Part shown: positions 8,500 to 15,930 of the stretch, piece by piece
How the letters are laid out: each line of letters begins with the position of its first letter
How positions within the stretch are numbered: position 1 is the first letter of the stretch
Source of the DNA: Pseudomonadota bacterium
GTDB lineage: Bacteria > Pseudomonadota > Gammaproteobacteria > UBA1113
Assembly (NCBI GenBank): GCA_021781965.1
Contig: JAJXVU010000025.1
Coordinates: 1-34,202 of the forward strand
Length of the DNA stretch: 34,202 nucleotides
Reading direction: 5' to 3'
Position numbers and translations under genes: made by a program
The notes under the pieces: model-generated
What the model was told of the DNA's origin: nothing
Seen by the model: the letters and a program-made list of their open reading frames with translations, nothing else
Database searches by the model: none

Positions 8500-11127
8500 C
8501 TACTCCTTACCCATCCTCAGCAACGCTTTGAATTGTTCAATAAAAGCACTTGTCTCGTGATAAACCAAATTAAACAGTTCCTTTATTTTGTTCAATTCTA
8601 GTGTGCGTTTCACTTCAACGTGCAATAACTTAAAGGCTTCTTCTAAGCGTGGTGTGCCGCTATAACATAAGCCACCGCGTATTTTATGCAAGACTTCTCT
8701 TGCCTCTTCAATATCGTTGTTTTTTTGAGCCTTTCTCAATACAGGTATATCTTCTTGCAAAGTTTCGTACAGAATGCCTAAAGCCTCTATAGCGTCATCT
8801 TCTGTTTTAGTGCCAATGCGTTGCATTCCTAATGCTAGGTCTATCACAGAAATTTTCTCTTCTTCTAGCTCTGTTTCTTTGCGATCGGCGGGATACGTTT
8901 TTAAAAAAATTACGACTTTTTCCATGCTTAAAGGTTTGGTACCGATGGCGTAAAAGCCTGCATCCATAGCTTGTTTGTGTTTTGCCGCATCTTGATGGGC
9001 AGTCATAGCTACAAAAGGTGTTTGGTAGTTCGGAGATTCTGGGGTGGCTTTGATCTTAGCGATAATATCGTTACCAGAACCATCGGGTAAACCTAAGTCA
9101 GAAATAACCAGATCATATCGTTTTGTCGCCAATTTTTCTAAGGCGTCGGCTACACTTTCAGCACTGTCAATTTTATTGGTAAATCCAGATAGCAGATTCT
9201 TTTCTGCAAAAAGACACGTTTTATCATCTTCAATGATCAACAGTTCGTGGTTAAACGGAGTACTTTGTAAAAGCCTTTTTTTATTCTCTGTTTTTATAGT
9301 TCCCTCTTTCTCTCTGGTTTCTTGAATAGGTGAACTAAAATAATCTTCAATTTTTACACCCGGTTTTTTCATATCAGCTAATAGCCCCTTAAATGGAATA
9401 TCAAGCTTAAAATAAGCGCCTTCCCCTTCATGGCTGTCAACGTAAATATCGCCTTCTAACTCATCCATAAATGTTTTAACCACATAGAGACCTAACCCAG
9501 TACCGGGATATTGGTTCGTATTAGAAGCCACGCCACGAGTAAATTTTTCAAATATTTTGTCTACATTGTCCCTAGAGATCCCTATACCAGTGTCCTTTAT
9601 TTCTATTGTTAGAATGCCCTTGCGCGTATCTACTTCTAAAGAGGCTGTCATATTTAAGGTAATTTCTCCTTTGTGAGAAAATTTTATAGCATTGCCTAGT
9701 AAATTGATTAGGATACGGCTGATTCGAAATTCATCACTGGCTATATGAGGTGGAACCGAAGAATCAATCTTAAGCTGTATCGCTATATTTTTAGCAAAAG
9801 CCGCGGGCTTGTTCAATTCAATGACGGATCTAATTAATGCACGTATGTCTAGGTCGCGCTCCATCATTGGCCTAGCATTACCTCCCAGATCGCCAAATTC
9901 AACCGCGTCATTACACAGATCTAAAAGTCGTTTACTCGCCACCGCGGCCATTTCCAGTGCTTCTTTTTTGCTATCGTTAGACTCTGTTTTTGCTAAAACA
10001 TCCAGAACACCCCAAAGACCCGCTGAAGGCGTGCGTATATCATGTTGCATGTTTTGGACGAATTCAGTTTTTGCTTGATTAGCTGCCTCAGCTGCTTCTT
10101 TAGCTATTCTTAAAACCTTTTCAGCTTCTTTTTCTGCAGTAACGTCTATTGAAGATCCAATAATACCTATAATTTTACCTTCGTCATCGTATAAAGGAGC
10201 TTTTACACTGCGAAATATTTTAACTTCTCCAGTAACAATATCTCTCATGGGCTCATCTTGTGATAATATTTCCCCTGTTTTTATAACGTGTTCATTATGG
10301 CTTAGTATATGCTCAGCTACTTCTTTAGGGTAGAATTCATGTGGGGTCTTCCCGACAATATCTCTTGTCGCGCCAATCGCTTTTAGACAAAGGGAATTTA
10401 TACCTAAAACAACACCTTCTGTATCATGCCAATATACTGGAGTGGGCAGTGTAGGCGCAACAATCTCTAGAGCCTCGAATATCTTCATATTATTTATATC
10501 CACCTTCTTTTTGTAATTTTCTAAGTTTATAATCACATTTTTTATTTCTGATTTAGAGTAATCGGCAAAGTAGAAACTGACAGGCGCAGGATCTTGTTCT
10601 TCGTACTTAAAGACATATTCCATTTTTAATGGCCAACCTATCTGAGTACACACCGAAATTATATATCTATTACTTGGGAAGCATAAAACAGAATATTGCT
10701 TGTCTTCACAGTATCGAAAAGCAACCAAAAATAAATCTCGCAGCAGCCCAAGCCCATTATGGCTTTTTAGAATAGCGGCTCTAGTCATTTCAACACAGCG
10801 ACTTTTATCATTAGGCAAATAACCATTTATCACAGAGCTATTTTTATAGCCTTCTACTTCTAGTTTATTTTTTTCATCTGCAAACGTTAAGCGGACACAA
10901 CCTACAAGCTGTGATTCATCAAATGCACCAAACCAAACAGCATTTTCTGTGAACCTATCCACTAATACACGCTTATTATTTCTAATCTCTGCTCTGAGTT
11001 GAGACGGATTCTCTGTGGAAAACTTCCAAAGCGCTTCTTCAGAATATACTTTATGCAATAAAGCACATGCATCTTCAATCAGTACCGCCGCATCTAATTT
11101 CTTAATCGTAATGTTTTTTCTAATCAT
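8500..11127 (-). CDS. Hybrid histidine kinase with N-terminal GNAT/autoinducer-synthase-like domain (GNAT-PAS-HisKA-HATPase-REC-HPt)
   Basis: This 875-residue protein has no membrane segment and should be cytoplasmic. Residues 1 to about 200 resemble the GNAT fold of FeeM/acyl-homoserine-lactone synthase proteins: LLHKVYSEEALW, LVGCVRL, VEMTRAAIL (compare E-x-x-R in synthases) and a C-terminal helix-strand ending in IGWPLKME. A PAS domain (about 221-335) ends in the PAC-like GIIGSSIDVTAEKEAE. HisKA has the phospho-acceptor His362 in MQHDIRTP. The ATPase has Asn479, DTGIG at 512-516 and GTGLGL. A receiver follows with acidic E633/D634/D635, phospho-acceptor Asp677, Thr709 and Lys731. HPt His814 sits in LHKIRGGL. 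This is a complete His-Asp-His relay able to pass phosphate to another receiver. AGGAG precedes the ATG. No dedicated output gene is adjacent. Confidence 0.88.
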   Translation of the reverse strand: MIRKNITIKKLDAAVLIEDACALLHKVYSEEALWKFSTENPSQLRAEIRNNKRVLVDRFTENAVWFGAFDESQLVGCVRLTFADEKNKLEVEGYKNSSVINGYLPNDKSRCVEMTRAAILKSHNGLGLLRDLFLVAFRYCEDKQYSVLCFPSNRYIISVCTQIGWPLKMEYVFKYEEQDPAPVSFYFADYSKSEIKNVIINLENYKKKVDINNMKIFEALEIVAPTLPTPVYWHDTEGVVLGINSLCLKAIGATRDIVGKTPHEFYPKEVAEHILSHNEHVIKTGEILSQDEPMRDIVTGEVKIFRSVKAPLYDDEGKIIGIIGSSIDVTAEKEAEKVLRIAKEAAEAANQAKTEFVQNMQHDIRTPSAGLWGVLDVLAKTESNDSKKEALEMAAVASKRLLDLCNDAVEFGDLGGNARPMMERDLDIRALIRSVIELNKPAAFAKNIAIQLKIDSSVPPHIASDEFRISRILINLLGNAIKFSHKGEITLNMTASLEVDTRKGILTIEIKDTGIGISRDNVDKIFEKFTRGVASNTNQYPGTGLGLYVVKTFMDELEGDIYVDSHEGEGAYFKLDIPFKGLLADMKKPGVKIEDYFSSPIQETREKEGTIKTENKKRLLQSTPFNHELLIIEDDKTCLFAEKNLLSGFTNKIDSAESVADALEKLATKRYDLVISDLGLPDGSGNDIIAKIKATPESPNYQTPFVAMTAHQDAAKHKQAMDAGFYAIGTKPLSMEKVVIFLKTYPADRKETELEEEKISVIDLALGMQRIGTKTEDDAIEALGILYETLQEDIPVLRKAQKNNDIEEAREVLHKIRGGLCYSGTPRLEEAFKLLHVEVKRTLELNKIKELFNLVYHETSAFIEQFKALLRMGKE

Positions 11128-11160
11128 CTTTCACTCTCCTATAAAAATAAATAATAAGGC

Positions 11161-11189
11161 GGCCAGCTGAACGTAACGCTCAACTGGCC
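11161..11189 (-). other. Imperfect hairpin in the leader of the GNAT-kinase gene
   Basis: GGCCAG pairs with CTGGCC. An A/C-type mismatch follows, then TGA/TCA and further inner pairs. On the minus strand the stem is followed by GCC and then an A/T-rich run before the AGGAG ribosome binding site of the kinase gene. It may terminate transcription arriving from upstream or shape the leader RNA. The T-run is interrupted, so a strong terminator is not certain. Confidence 0.35.
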
Positions 11190-11409
11190 TAGAGCAAAAA
11201 GAAAGATGCAATGTACCCAACGTACAGAGATGTTTGAGCAATCCATATTACGCACGCCCAATTAAATTGGGTTAGCAATGTTTTCACTTATTTAATCTGT
11301 GCTTAATACGATGAGACTTAGTCTTTAAAAATGCTAAGGGCTAAGCTCGCGTAAAAGCGAAAGACTAAAGCCACTTAGTTAAAATTTTCGCAAAGACAAA
11401 GCGCTATAG

Positions 11410-11427
11410 CGTGTACTCGAGTACACG
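11410..11427. promoter_or_regulatory. Perfect 18-bp palindrome, possible operator
   Basis: CGTGTACTCGAGTACACG reads identically on both strands. The absence of a loop makes it more like a binding site for a dimeric DNA-binding protein than an RNA hairpin. It lies about 280 bases upstream of the GNAT-kinase start and about 680 bases upstream of the ORF6N gene, so its target is unclear. Confidence 0.35.
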
Positions 11428-11830
11428 GCTTAAAACTCAATGTTTTTGGATAATCCACATATTTGTGCAATATGTGTACAAAGTGTGTTTGGGTATGGGA
11501 AAATCCATACCCGTCTTGTGAAAACACCGCGTGGTGCGTTAATATGTCCATTGCCTGGCAATCTCCTCTATGTAGATTGTTGGGAAGTGGCCTGCCAGGT
11601 GGTATCAACACTTGGCGGGCTGCGCTTACTTTTGCAAGTAAGCACCCATTGTTAAAGTGATGCGCTCTCCTAATTAGAACGATCGTGCATCACTCACCAT
11701 TTCTAATTGCTCAGTACAATTATGTATACTTTTTTGATTCTTTGTCAAGATTGAGGTGGCTGGCATACCATTCGCGAGAGTCAAGGTCTTTAACTTACTG
11801 GATAAGGACAATAATGTGCCCCCAAGGTAA

Positions 11831-11853
11831 TTGCGGCACAGCTTGTGCCGCAA
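11831..11853. other. Perfect 9-bp stem hairpin
   Basis: TTGCGGCAC and GTGCCGCAA flank the loop AGCTT. No T-run follows on the plus strand. A weak minus-strand terminator is possible, since the stem is followed there by AATTACC rather than T. A structural or protein-binding role is equally likely. Confidence 0.4.
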
Positions 11854-11940
11854 ATTCTAACTTATTGTATAATCAAGATAAACGCTTACAGGGCCTTTAA
11901 CTTAGCATACAAAAATGTGTATATTTTTTTTATGTCTGCA

Positions 11941-11969
11941 TTGACATTTATCGCAAGAAGGTGTATTTT
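11941..11969 (+). promoter_or_regulatory. Predicted sigma-70 promoter for the ORF6N gene
   Basis: A perfect -35 box TTGACA (11941-11946) is followed after 17 bases by TATTTT (11964-11969), which matches the -10 consensus at four of six positions. Transcription would start near 11976, leaving a leader of about 135 bases before the ATG at 12111. The leader includes a CCCGT/ACGGG stem. Confidence 0.5.
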
Positions 11970-12110
11970 TATCCCATATTGTTATTTTTTAGTTTAAACC
12001 CGTTTTTTAGGGAAAACTACGGGTCTGATCCTAGTAATGAGTCTTTAAACCATAAATTCGAAAGTGCAATGGAATCTTACAGGGGTAAATAATATAAATT
12101 GGGAACTTAT

Positions 12111-12662
12111 ATGCAAGTTGTTAAACAAGATCAGGTACAAGAAAGAATTATCACTCTTCGTGGTCATAAAATTATCATTGATGCGGATGTGGCTGAACTA
12201 TATGGCATTGAAACTAAACAAGTTAATCAGGCCGTTAAAAATAACCTTAAAAAATTTCCCGATGGTTACTTATTTGAGCTGGATGCCAATGAGAGAAATG
12301 AACTGGTAAAAAATTTTGACCGGTTCGCAAAACTCAAGCATTCTTCCGCGCCGTTAAAAGGTTTTACCGAAAAAGGACTCTATATGATGGCTACTATTTT
12401 AAAAAGCCCAAAGGCACTAGAAACAACGATAGCCATTATTGACACTTTTGCTAAGGTCAAAGAATTGGAACGTGTTATCCATCAAATGCAAATGCTGCCA
12501 GAAAATTCACCAAAACAAAAATCTTTGATGGAGCATACAGGAGACTTAATCGCTGATTTACTTATTCCTGAAAATGAGCTTGAAATCACAGGAACCGAAA
12601 CCACCTATGAAATGAATTTTGCAATATTCAAGGTAAAAAAGACAATTAAAAAAAACAAGTAA
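12111..12662 (+). CDS. ORF6N-domain protein (phage antirepressor-like)
   Basis: The protein is 183 residues from ATG 12111. A TTG at 12099 would add four residues but has no better ribosome binding site. Residues 10-95 form an ORF6N domain: RIITLRGHKIIIDADVAELYG, then TKQVNQAVKNNLKKFPDGYLFEL, and after a spacer GFTEKGLYMMATIL. ORF6N and KilA-N domains occur in phage and accessory-element proteins and are thought to bind DNA. The C-terminal third is helical with a Met/Gln stretch and a basic tail (KVKKTIKKNK). The gene stands alone between the noncoding stretch and a short repeat, and converges on ubiB. This setting fits an acquired gene or the remnant of an element. Confidence 0.85.
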   Translation: MQVVKQDQVQERIITLRGHKIIIDADVAELYGIETKQVNQAVKNNLKKFPDGYLFELDANERNELVKNFDRFAKLKHSSAPLKGFTEKGLYMMATILKSPKALETTIAIIDTFAKVKELERVIHQMQMLPENSPKQKSLMEHTGDLIADLLIPENELEITGTETTYEMNFAIFKVKKTIKKNK

Positions 12663-12670
12663 CGGTTCTG

Positions 12671-12710
12671 GATTGCCACGCCTTGTTCGCTGCGCTCACT
12701 GGCTCGCAAT
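12671..12710. repeat. Dispersed short repeat between the ORF6N gene and ubiB
   Basis: The stretch begins GATTGCCACGCC and ends GGCTCGCAATGG, with imperfect inverted ends (ATTGC/GCAAT and GCC/GGC) around TTCGCTGCGCTCACT. Similar wording is common as a dispersed intergenic repeat in host-associated proteobacteria. It lies downstream of two convergent genes and may also help to end transcription. The family assignment is from memory of the pattern, and no second copy is visible in this window. Confidence 0.4.
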
Positions 12711-12772
12711 GGCGGGTAGCTTCGTGCTATCGAAATCTGTTCATAGAGACCGATAGCTATAAAAAACCAACT

Positions 12773-14398
12773 CTACCAACTTGTCACTAATAATAAAATC
12801 GCCAAACCAATCATCCCCCAAGCAGCCTCCGTAGCATTGAATAAATCTATGCCATTTAATAAACCTAGACCTACACCACCTGCAATTAAAAAGCCAGCAC
12901 CCAAGCCACGACGTAATCCCACCTTTTTTTGACGTGAAACAGCTTCTTCATTTTCTTTACGATCTTTCTTTTCATCCTGAATTGATTTTAGCGTTTGTTG
13001 TAAAGTAGCTGGTAACTCGGGTAAAATTTTAGCCCATAGCGGTATGCTTTCTTTTAAACGCCGCAGATTAGCTCTGATACCCACTTGTTTATGCATCCAC
13101 TTTTCCAAGAAAGGATGCGCAGTGGCCCATAGATCCAACTCTGGATACAATTGTCGCCCCAAACCTTCTATATGAAACAATGTCTTTTCTAGCAACAATA
13201 ACTGTGGTTGAATTTCCATATGAAATTTACGCCCAACCTGAAATAAGCGCAATAATAATTTGCCAAAAGAAATATCTTTTAAAGGTCGTTCAAAAATAGG
13301 TTCACACACGCTACGTACTGCGGCTTCGAAATCTTCTACCCTAGTGTCTGCGGGCACCCAACCCGATTCTAAATGTAACAAAGCCACCTTGCGATAGTCT
13401 CGCTTAAAAAAGGCCAAAAGATTACTGGCTAAATAGTGTTGATCATTAGGGCTCAATGCACCCATGATGCCAAAATCCACGGCCATATAGATGGGTTGTT
13501 TACGATTATGTACGTCTACAAAAATATTACCCGGGTGCATATCGGCATGAAAAAAGCAGTCGCGAAAAACTTGGGTAAAGAATATTTCAACGCCTCTTTC
13601 AGCCAAAACTTTCATGTCTACACCAAGAGCTCTTAGTTCATCTACATTACCTATGGGAACACCATGTATATGTTCCATGACAATAACGCTAGAGGTCACA
13701 TAGGGCCAATAGATTTCCGGCACATGTAATAAATCAGATCCTTTAAAATTACGCTTTAACGCGGAAGCATTAGATGCTTCTATGTTTAGATCCAGTTCTG
13801 CTAGGGTGGTATTTTCAAATTCGCTGACTAGATCGACTACGTGTAAATGTCGGGCCATAATCGAATAGCGCTCGGCAATCCCTGCAAAACGATATAACAA
13901 TCCTATATCGCGTTTTATAATTTTTTCCACATTTGGGCGCAATACTTTTACAATAACGTCCTCACCCGTACATAAGCGGGCCACATGCACTTGTGCAATA
14001 GAAGCCGAAGCCAACGCCGTTTCGTCAAAGGATTCAAAAATAGTGTTAAAAGGCACTTTATATGCCTTGGCAACAGCGGCTTTGGCATTGGCGAATGGAG
14101 GCACTTTATCTTGCAACAAGGCCAACTCATCGGCAATGTCTTCTGGTAATAAATCGCGCCGCGTCGATAGGGTTTGACCAAACTTTACAAAGATAGGTCC
14201 TAATTCAATTAAGGCTAAACGTAAACGTTCACCTCTAGAAATACTTCTATTGCGTATCCAATACCATGGATTTAAATAGACTAAAAACTGTATAGGTGAT
14301 AAAACTTGTAAGTCTAAAACGATCTCGTCTAAACCGTGTTTAGCTAATACATATTGAATATGTATAAAGCGTATCAATTGCGTGATTGAATTATTCAT
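12773..14398 (-). CDS. ubiB: UbiB, ubiquinone biosynthesis ATPase/kinase-like protein
   Basis: The 541-residue protein has the ABC1/ADCK/UbiB features: the KFGQ motif at 72-75 (IFVKFGQTLSTRRDLLP), the ALASASIAQVH loop at 128-138 in place of a Gly-rich loop, Lys151 after GEDVIV, HADMHPGNIFV and the metal-binding DFG (AVDFGIMG). The C-terminus has two hydrophobic segments (about 496-515 and 522-541) that anchor it in the inner membrane. UbiB is an ATPase needed for ubiquinone synthesis, thought to help extract lipid intermediates for the Ubi complex. Its length matches E. coli UbiB. Its start overlaps the end of ubiJ by 8 bases, so the two are probably translationally coupled. Confidence 0.95.
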   Translation of the reverse strand: MNNSITQLIRFIHIQYVLAKHGLDEIVLDLQVLSPIQFLVYLNPWYWIRNRSISRGERLRLALIELGPIFVKFGQTLSTRRDLLPEDIADELALLQDKVPPFANAKAAVAKAYKVPFNTIFESFDETALASASIAQVHVARLCTGEDVIVKVLRPNVEKIIKRDIGLLYRFAGIAERYSIMARHLHVVDLVSEFENTTLAELDLNIEASNASALKRNFKGSDLLHVPEIYWPYVTSSVIVMEHIHGVPIGNVDELRALGVDMKVLAERGVEIFFTQVFRDCFFHADMHPGNIFVDVHNRKQPIYMAVDFGIMGALSPNDQHYLASNLLAFFKRDYRKVALLHLESGWVPADTRVEDFEAAVRSVCEPIFERPLKDISFGKLLLRLFQVGRKFHMEIQPQLLLLEKTLFHIEGLGRQLYPELDLWATAHPFLEKWMHKQVGIRANLRRLKESIPLWAKILPELPATLQQTLKSIQDEKKDRKENEEAVSRQKKVGLRRGLGAGFLIAGGVGLGLLNGIDLFNATEAAWGMIGLAILLLVTSW

Positions 14399-14990
14399 GA
14401 TTATCCTGTAAGTACCGCGATAAACGTAAGCTTAGACGATCTAAGTCGTGCGTCAGCTCATCTACTTCCTCCATAAAATCGTTCATTTCTACCGCCGATG
14501 GGAAGTAACGTAGCTCTTCTTGTAAATATTCTGTTAAACTAGTCTTAAAACTATTGGCACCACGATTAAACCATTTTTGCACCTCATCCACACATTGCCC
14601 CACTTTGTGTGCCACCACATCGCCAGTATAATGTGATAAGATTTCTTCCCAATCTATATCGAGCTCATGTAAAAGATGGTATGCTGATTCAGAAAAGGCT
14701 TGATCCCCTGTGATGCTAAGCTTAGACATATTCGACAAAGAAGAAGATTTGAATAATTTTAAAAAAGTAAACAGATCGCCGCTAATCACTGCATCGGCAG
14801 CTATTTTATCAGCAGAAATTATTTCAATATTGCCTTTTGTAAATAGAAAACCATAATGAAAAGGTGTTTTTTTAATATTGATTTCTAAAATTTTTCCACG
14901 CAATGGTTTTAACTTTTGCTCTATTTCTTTATCTAGAGATATATAACGATTAATTATAGCTTGTAGTGTTGTCTGAAAGAAGTAAAACAT
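14391..14990 (-). CDS. ubiJ: UbiJ, SCP2-domain ubiquinone biosynthesis accessory factor
   Basis: The 199-residue protein has an N-terminal SCP2-like lipid-binding domain (about 10-110: LKPLRGKILEINIKKTPF, then DAVISGDLFTFLKLF and LSITGDQAFSESAYHLL). A helical C-terminus follows, ending in a predicted coiled coil (EVDELTHDLDRLSLRLSRYL). UbiJ is a scaffold of the soluble Ubi complex and binds ubiquinone precursors through the SCP2 domain. Sequence conservation in this family is low, and the call depends heavily on position between ubiE and ubiB, exactly as in E. coli. The gap to ubiE is 12 bases and the overlap with ubiB 8 bases. Confidence 0.88.
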   Translation of the reverse strand: MFYFFQTTLQAIINRYISLDKEIEQKLKPLRGKILEINIKKTPFHYGFLFTKGNIEIISADKIAADAVISGDLFTFLKLFKSSSLSNMSKLSITGDQAFSESAYHLLHELDIDWEEILSHYTGDVVAHKVGQCVDEVQKWFNRGANSFKTSLTEYLQEELRYFPSAVEMNDFMEEVDELTHDLDRLSLRLSRYLQDNHE

Positions 14991-15002
14991 CGCTCTTTCC
15001 TT

Positions 15003-15752
15003 TTAATATTTAAAACAACGGTGCAAAGCCACTATCCCCATACTCAAATTATGGTATTCACATTCATCAAATCCAGCATCTAACACCATTTGTTTAAGAA
15101 CTTCTTGCGTAGGGTGTTTGCGTATAGACTCTGCTAAATATTGATAACTGTCTTTGTCTTTGGCAATGTATTGACCCAATTGGGGTAGAATTTTAAAAGA
15201 GTACACATCATAGAGTTTTCTAATACCGGCTGTTGTGGGCGTGGAAAATTCTAAAATCATGGCTTGCCCTCCTGGACGCAATACGCGCCACATTTCTTTT
15301 AATGCACGCTGTTTATTCGTCACATTTCGCAAACCAAAACCAATCGTCAACAAATCAAAGCTATTGGTAGCAAAAGGGAGTTCTTCTGCATTTAAGGCCG
15401 TTACTTTAATCGTTTGGCTTAAACCCGCATCGATGATTTTATCGCGTCCTACCCCTAGCATGGCCAGATTAATATCACCTAATACCACACATCCTTCTTG
15501 CCCCACTTTTTCAGCAAAACGCTGCGCTAAATCCCCGGTACCACCAGCCAAATCTAAAAGCCGCTGACCAGGTCTAGCTTGTGCTAATAAGACGGTTAAA
15601 AACTTCCATGCACGGTGTATACCTAGGGACATAAGATCATTCATAAGGTCATAATTAGGGGCTACAGAATGAAATACTTCACGCACTAGGCGCGTTTTTT
15701 CTTCCGGACTGACTTTTTTATAGCCAAAATCAGCGTCTTTGTCTACTGCCAT
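15003..15752 (-). CDS. ubiE: UbiE, ubiquinone/menaquinone C-methyltransferase
   Basis: The 249-residue protein is the normal length for UbiE and contains the family signatures: an N-terminal FGYKKVSPEEKTRLV, YDLMNDLMSLGIHRAWK, SAM-binding LLDLAGGTGDLAQRFA (about 65-80), and the later FGLRNVTNKQRALKEMWRVL and LEFSTP. It transfers a methyl group from SAM to carbon 2 of the benzoquinol (and demethylmenaquinol, where present). GAGG lies about eight bases before the ATG. It is the first gene of ubiE-ubiJ-ubiB. Confidence 0.96.
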   Translation of the reverse strand: MAVDKDADFGYKKVSPEEKTRLVREVFHSVAPNYDLMNDLMSLGIHRAWKFLTVLLAQARPGQRLLDLAGGTGDLAQRFAEKVGQEGCVVLGDINLAMLGVGRDKIIDAGLSQTIKVTALNAEELPFATNSFDLLTIGFGLRNVTNKQRALKEMWRVLRPGGQAMILEFSTPTTAGIRKLYDVYSFKILPQLGQYIAKDKDSYQYLAESIRKHPTQEVLKQMVLDAGFDECEYHNLSMGIVALHRCFKY

Positions 15753-15845
15753 AGGGAGTTCCTCTTAATATAGAAGTGTATTATATACCCATTACCAATG
15801 AAGATGCGAGATTTTGATGAATACTATAGATTTGAAGCGAAGCTT

Positions 15846-15874
15846 TGTCATCCTCGACGAAGCCGAGGATGACA
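15846..15874. repeat. REP-like palindrome between ubiE and the response regulator gene
   Basis: TGTCATCCTCG and CGAGGATGACA form a perfect 11-bp stem around the 7-base loop ACGAAGC. Such GTCATCCTCG palindromes are a common type of dispersed intergenic element in proteobacteria. It lies downstream of the response regulator gene and upstream of ubiE. On neither strand is it followed by a T-run, so it is not an obvious terminator. Confidence 0.6.
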
Positions 15875-15930
15875 CTGTGCGAAATCCCTACCTTATTTGA
15901 TAACGACAACGTCTTGCCCCTTTATAGCCA

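Larger units (their letters stand above)
11190..12110. other. Hairpin-rich stretch with no convincing protein gene
   Basis: About 920 bases hold only short frames (up to about 78 codons) on both strands, without ribosome binding sites and with His/Cys-rich, unlikely translations. What it does hold is a series of inverted repeats: CCCAATT/AATTGGG near 11269-11283, an 18-bp palindrome (11410-11427), GGGTATGG/CCATACCC (11491-11512), CCTGGCA/TGCCAGG enclosing CAATCT/AGATTG (about 11555-11607), GCTTACTT/AAGTAAGC (11624-11643), AGTGATGC/GCATCACT (11656-11694) and a 9-bp stem (11831-11853). A promoter-like pair lies at 11941-11969. It matches none of the common RNAs I checked by eye (6S, tmRNA, RNase P RNA, SRP RNA, tRNA). 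It could be a structured RNA, a control region or the scar of a mobile element. Confidence 0.45.

Noticed and set aside
11440..11660. Overlapping short open frames on both strands in the noncoding stretch
   Set aside because: They overlap each other, lack ribosome binding sites, and have Cys/His/Trp-rich translations typical of noncoding DNA. The hairpins explain the sequence better.
12671..12772. A tRNA or other RNA gene after the ORF6N gene
   Set aside because: No cloverleaf or conserved tRNA bases could be placed. The sequence fits a dispersed repeat.
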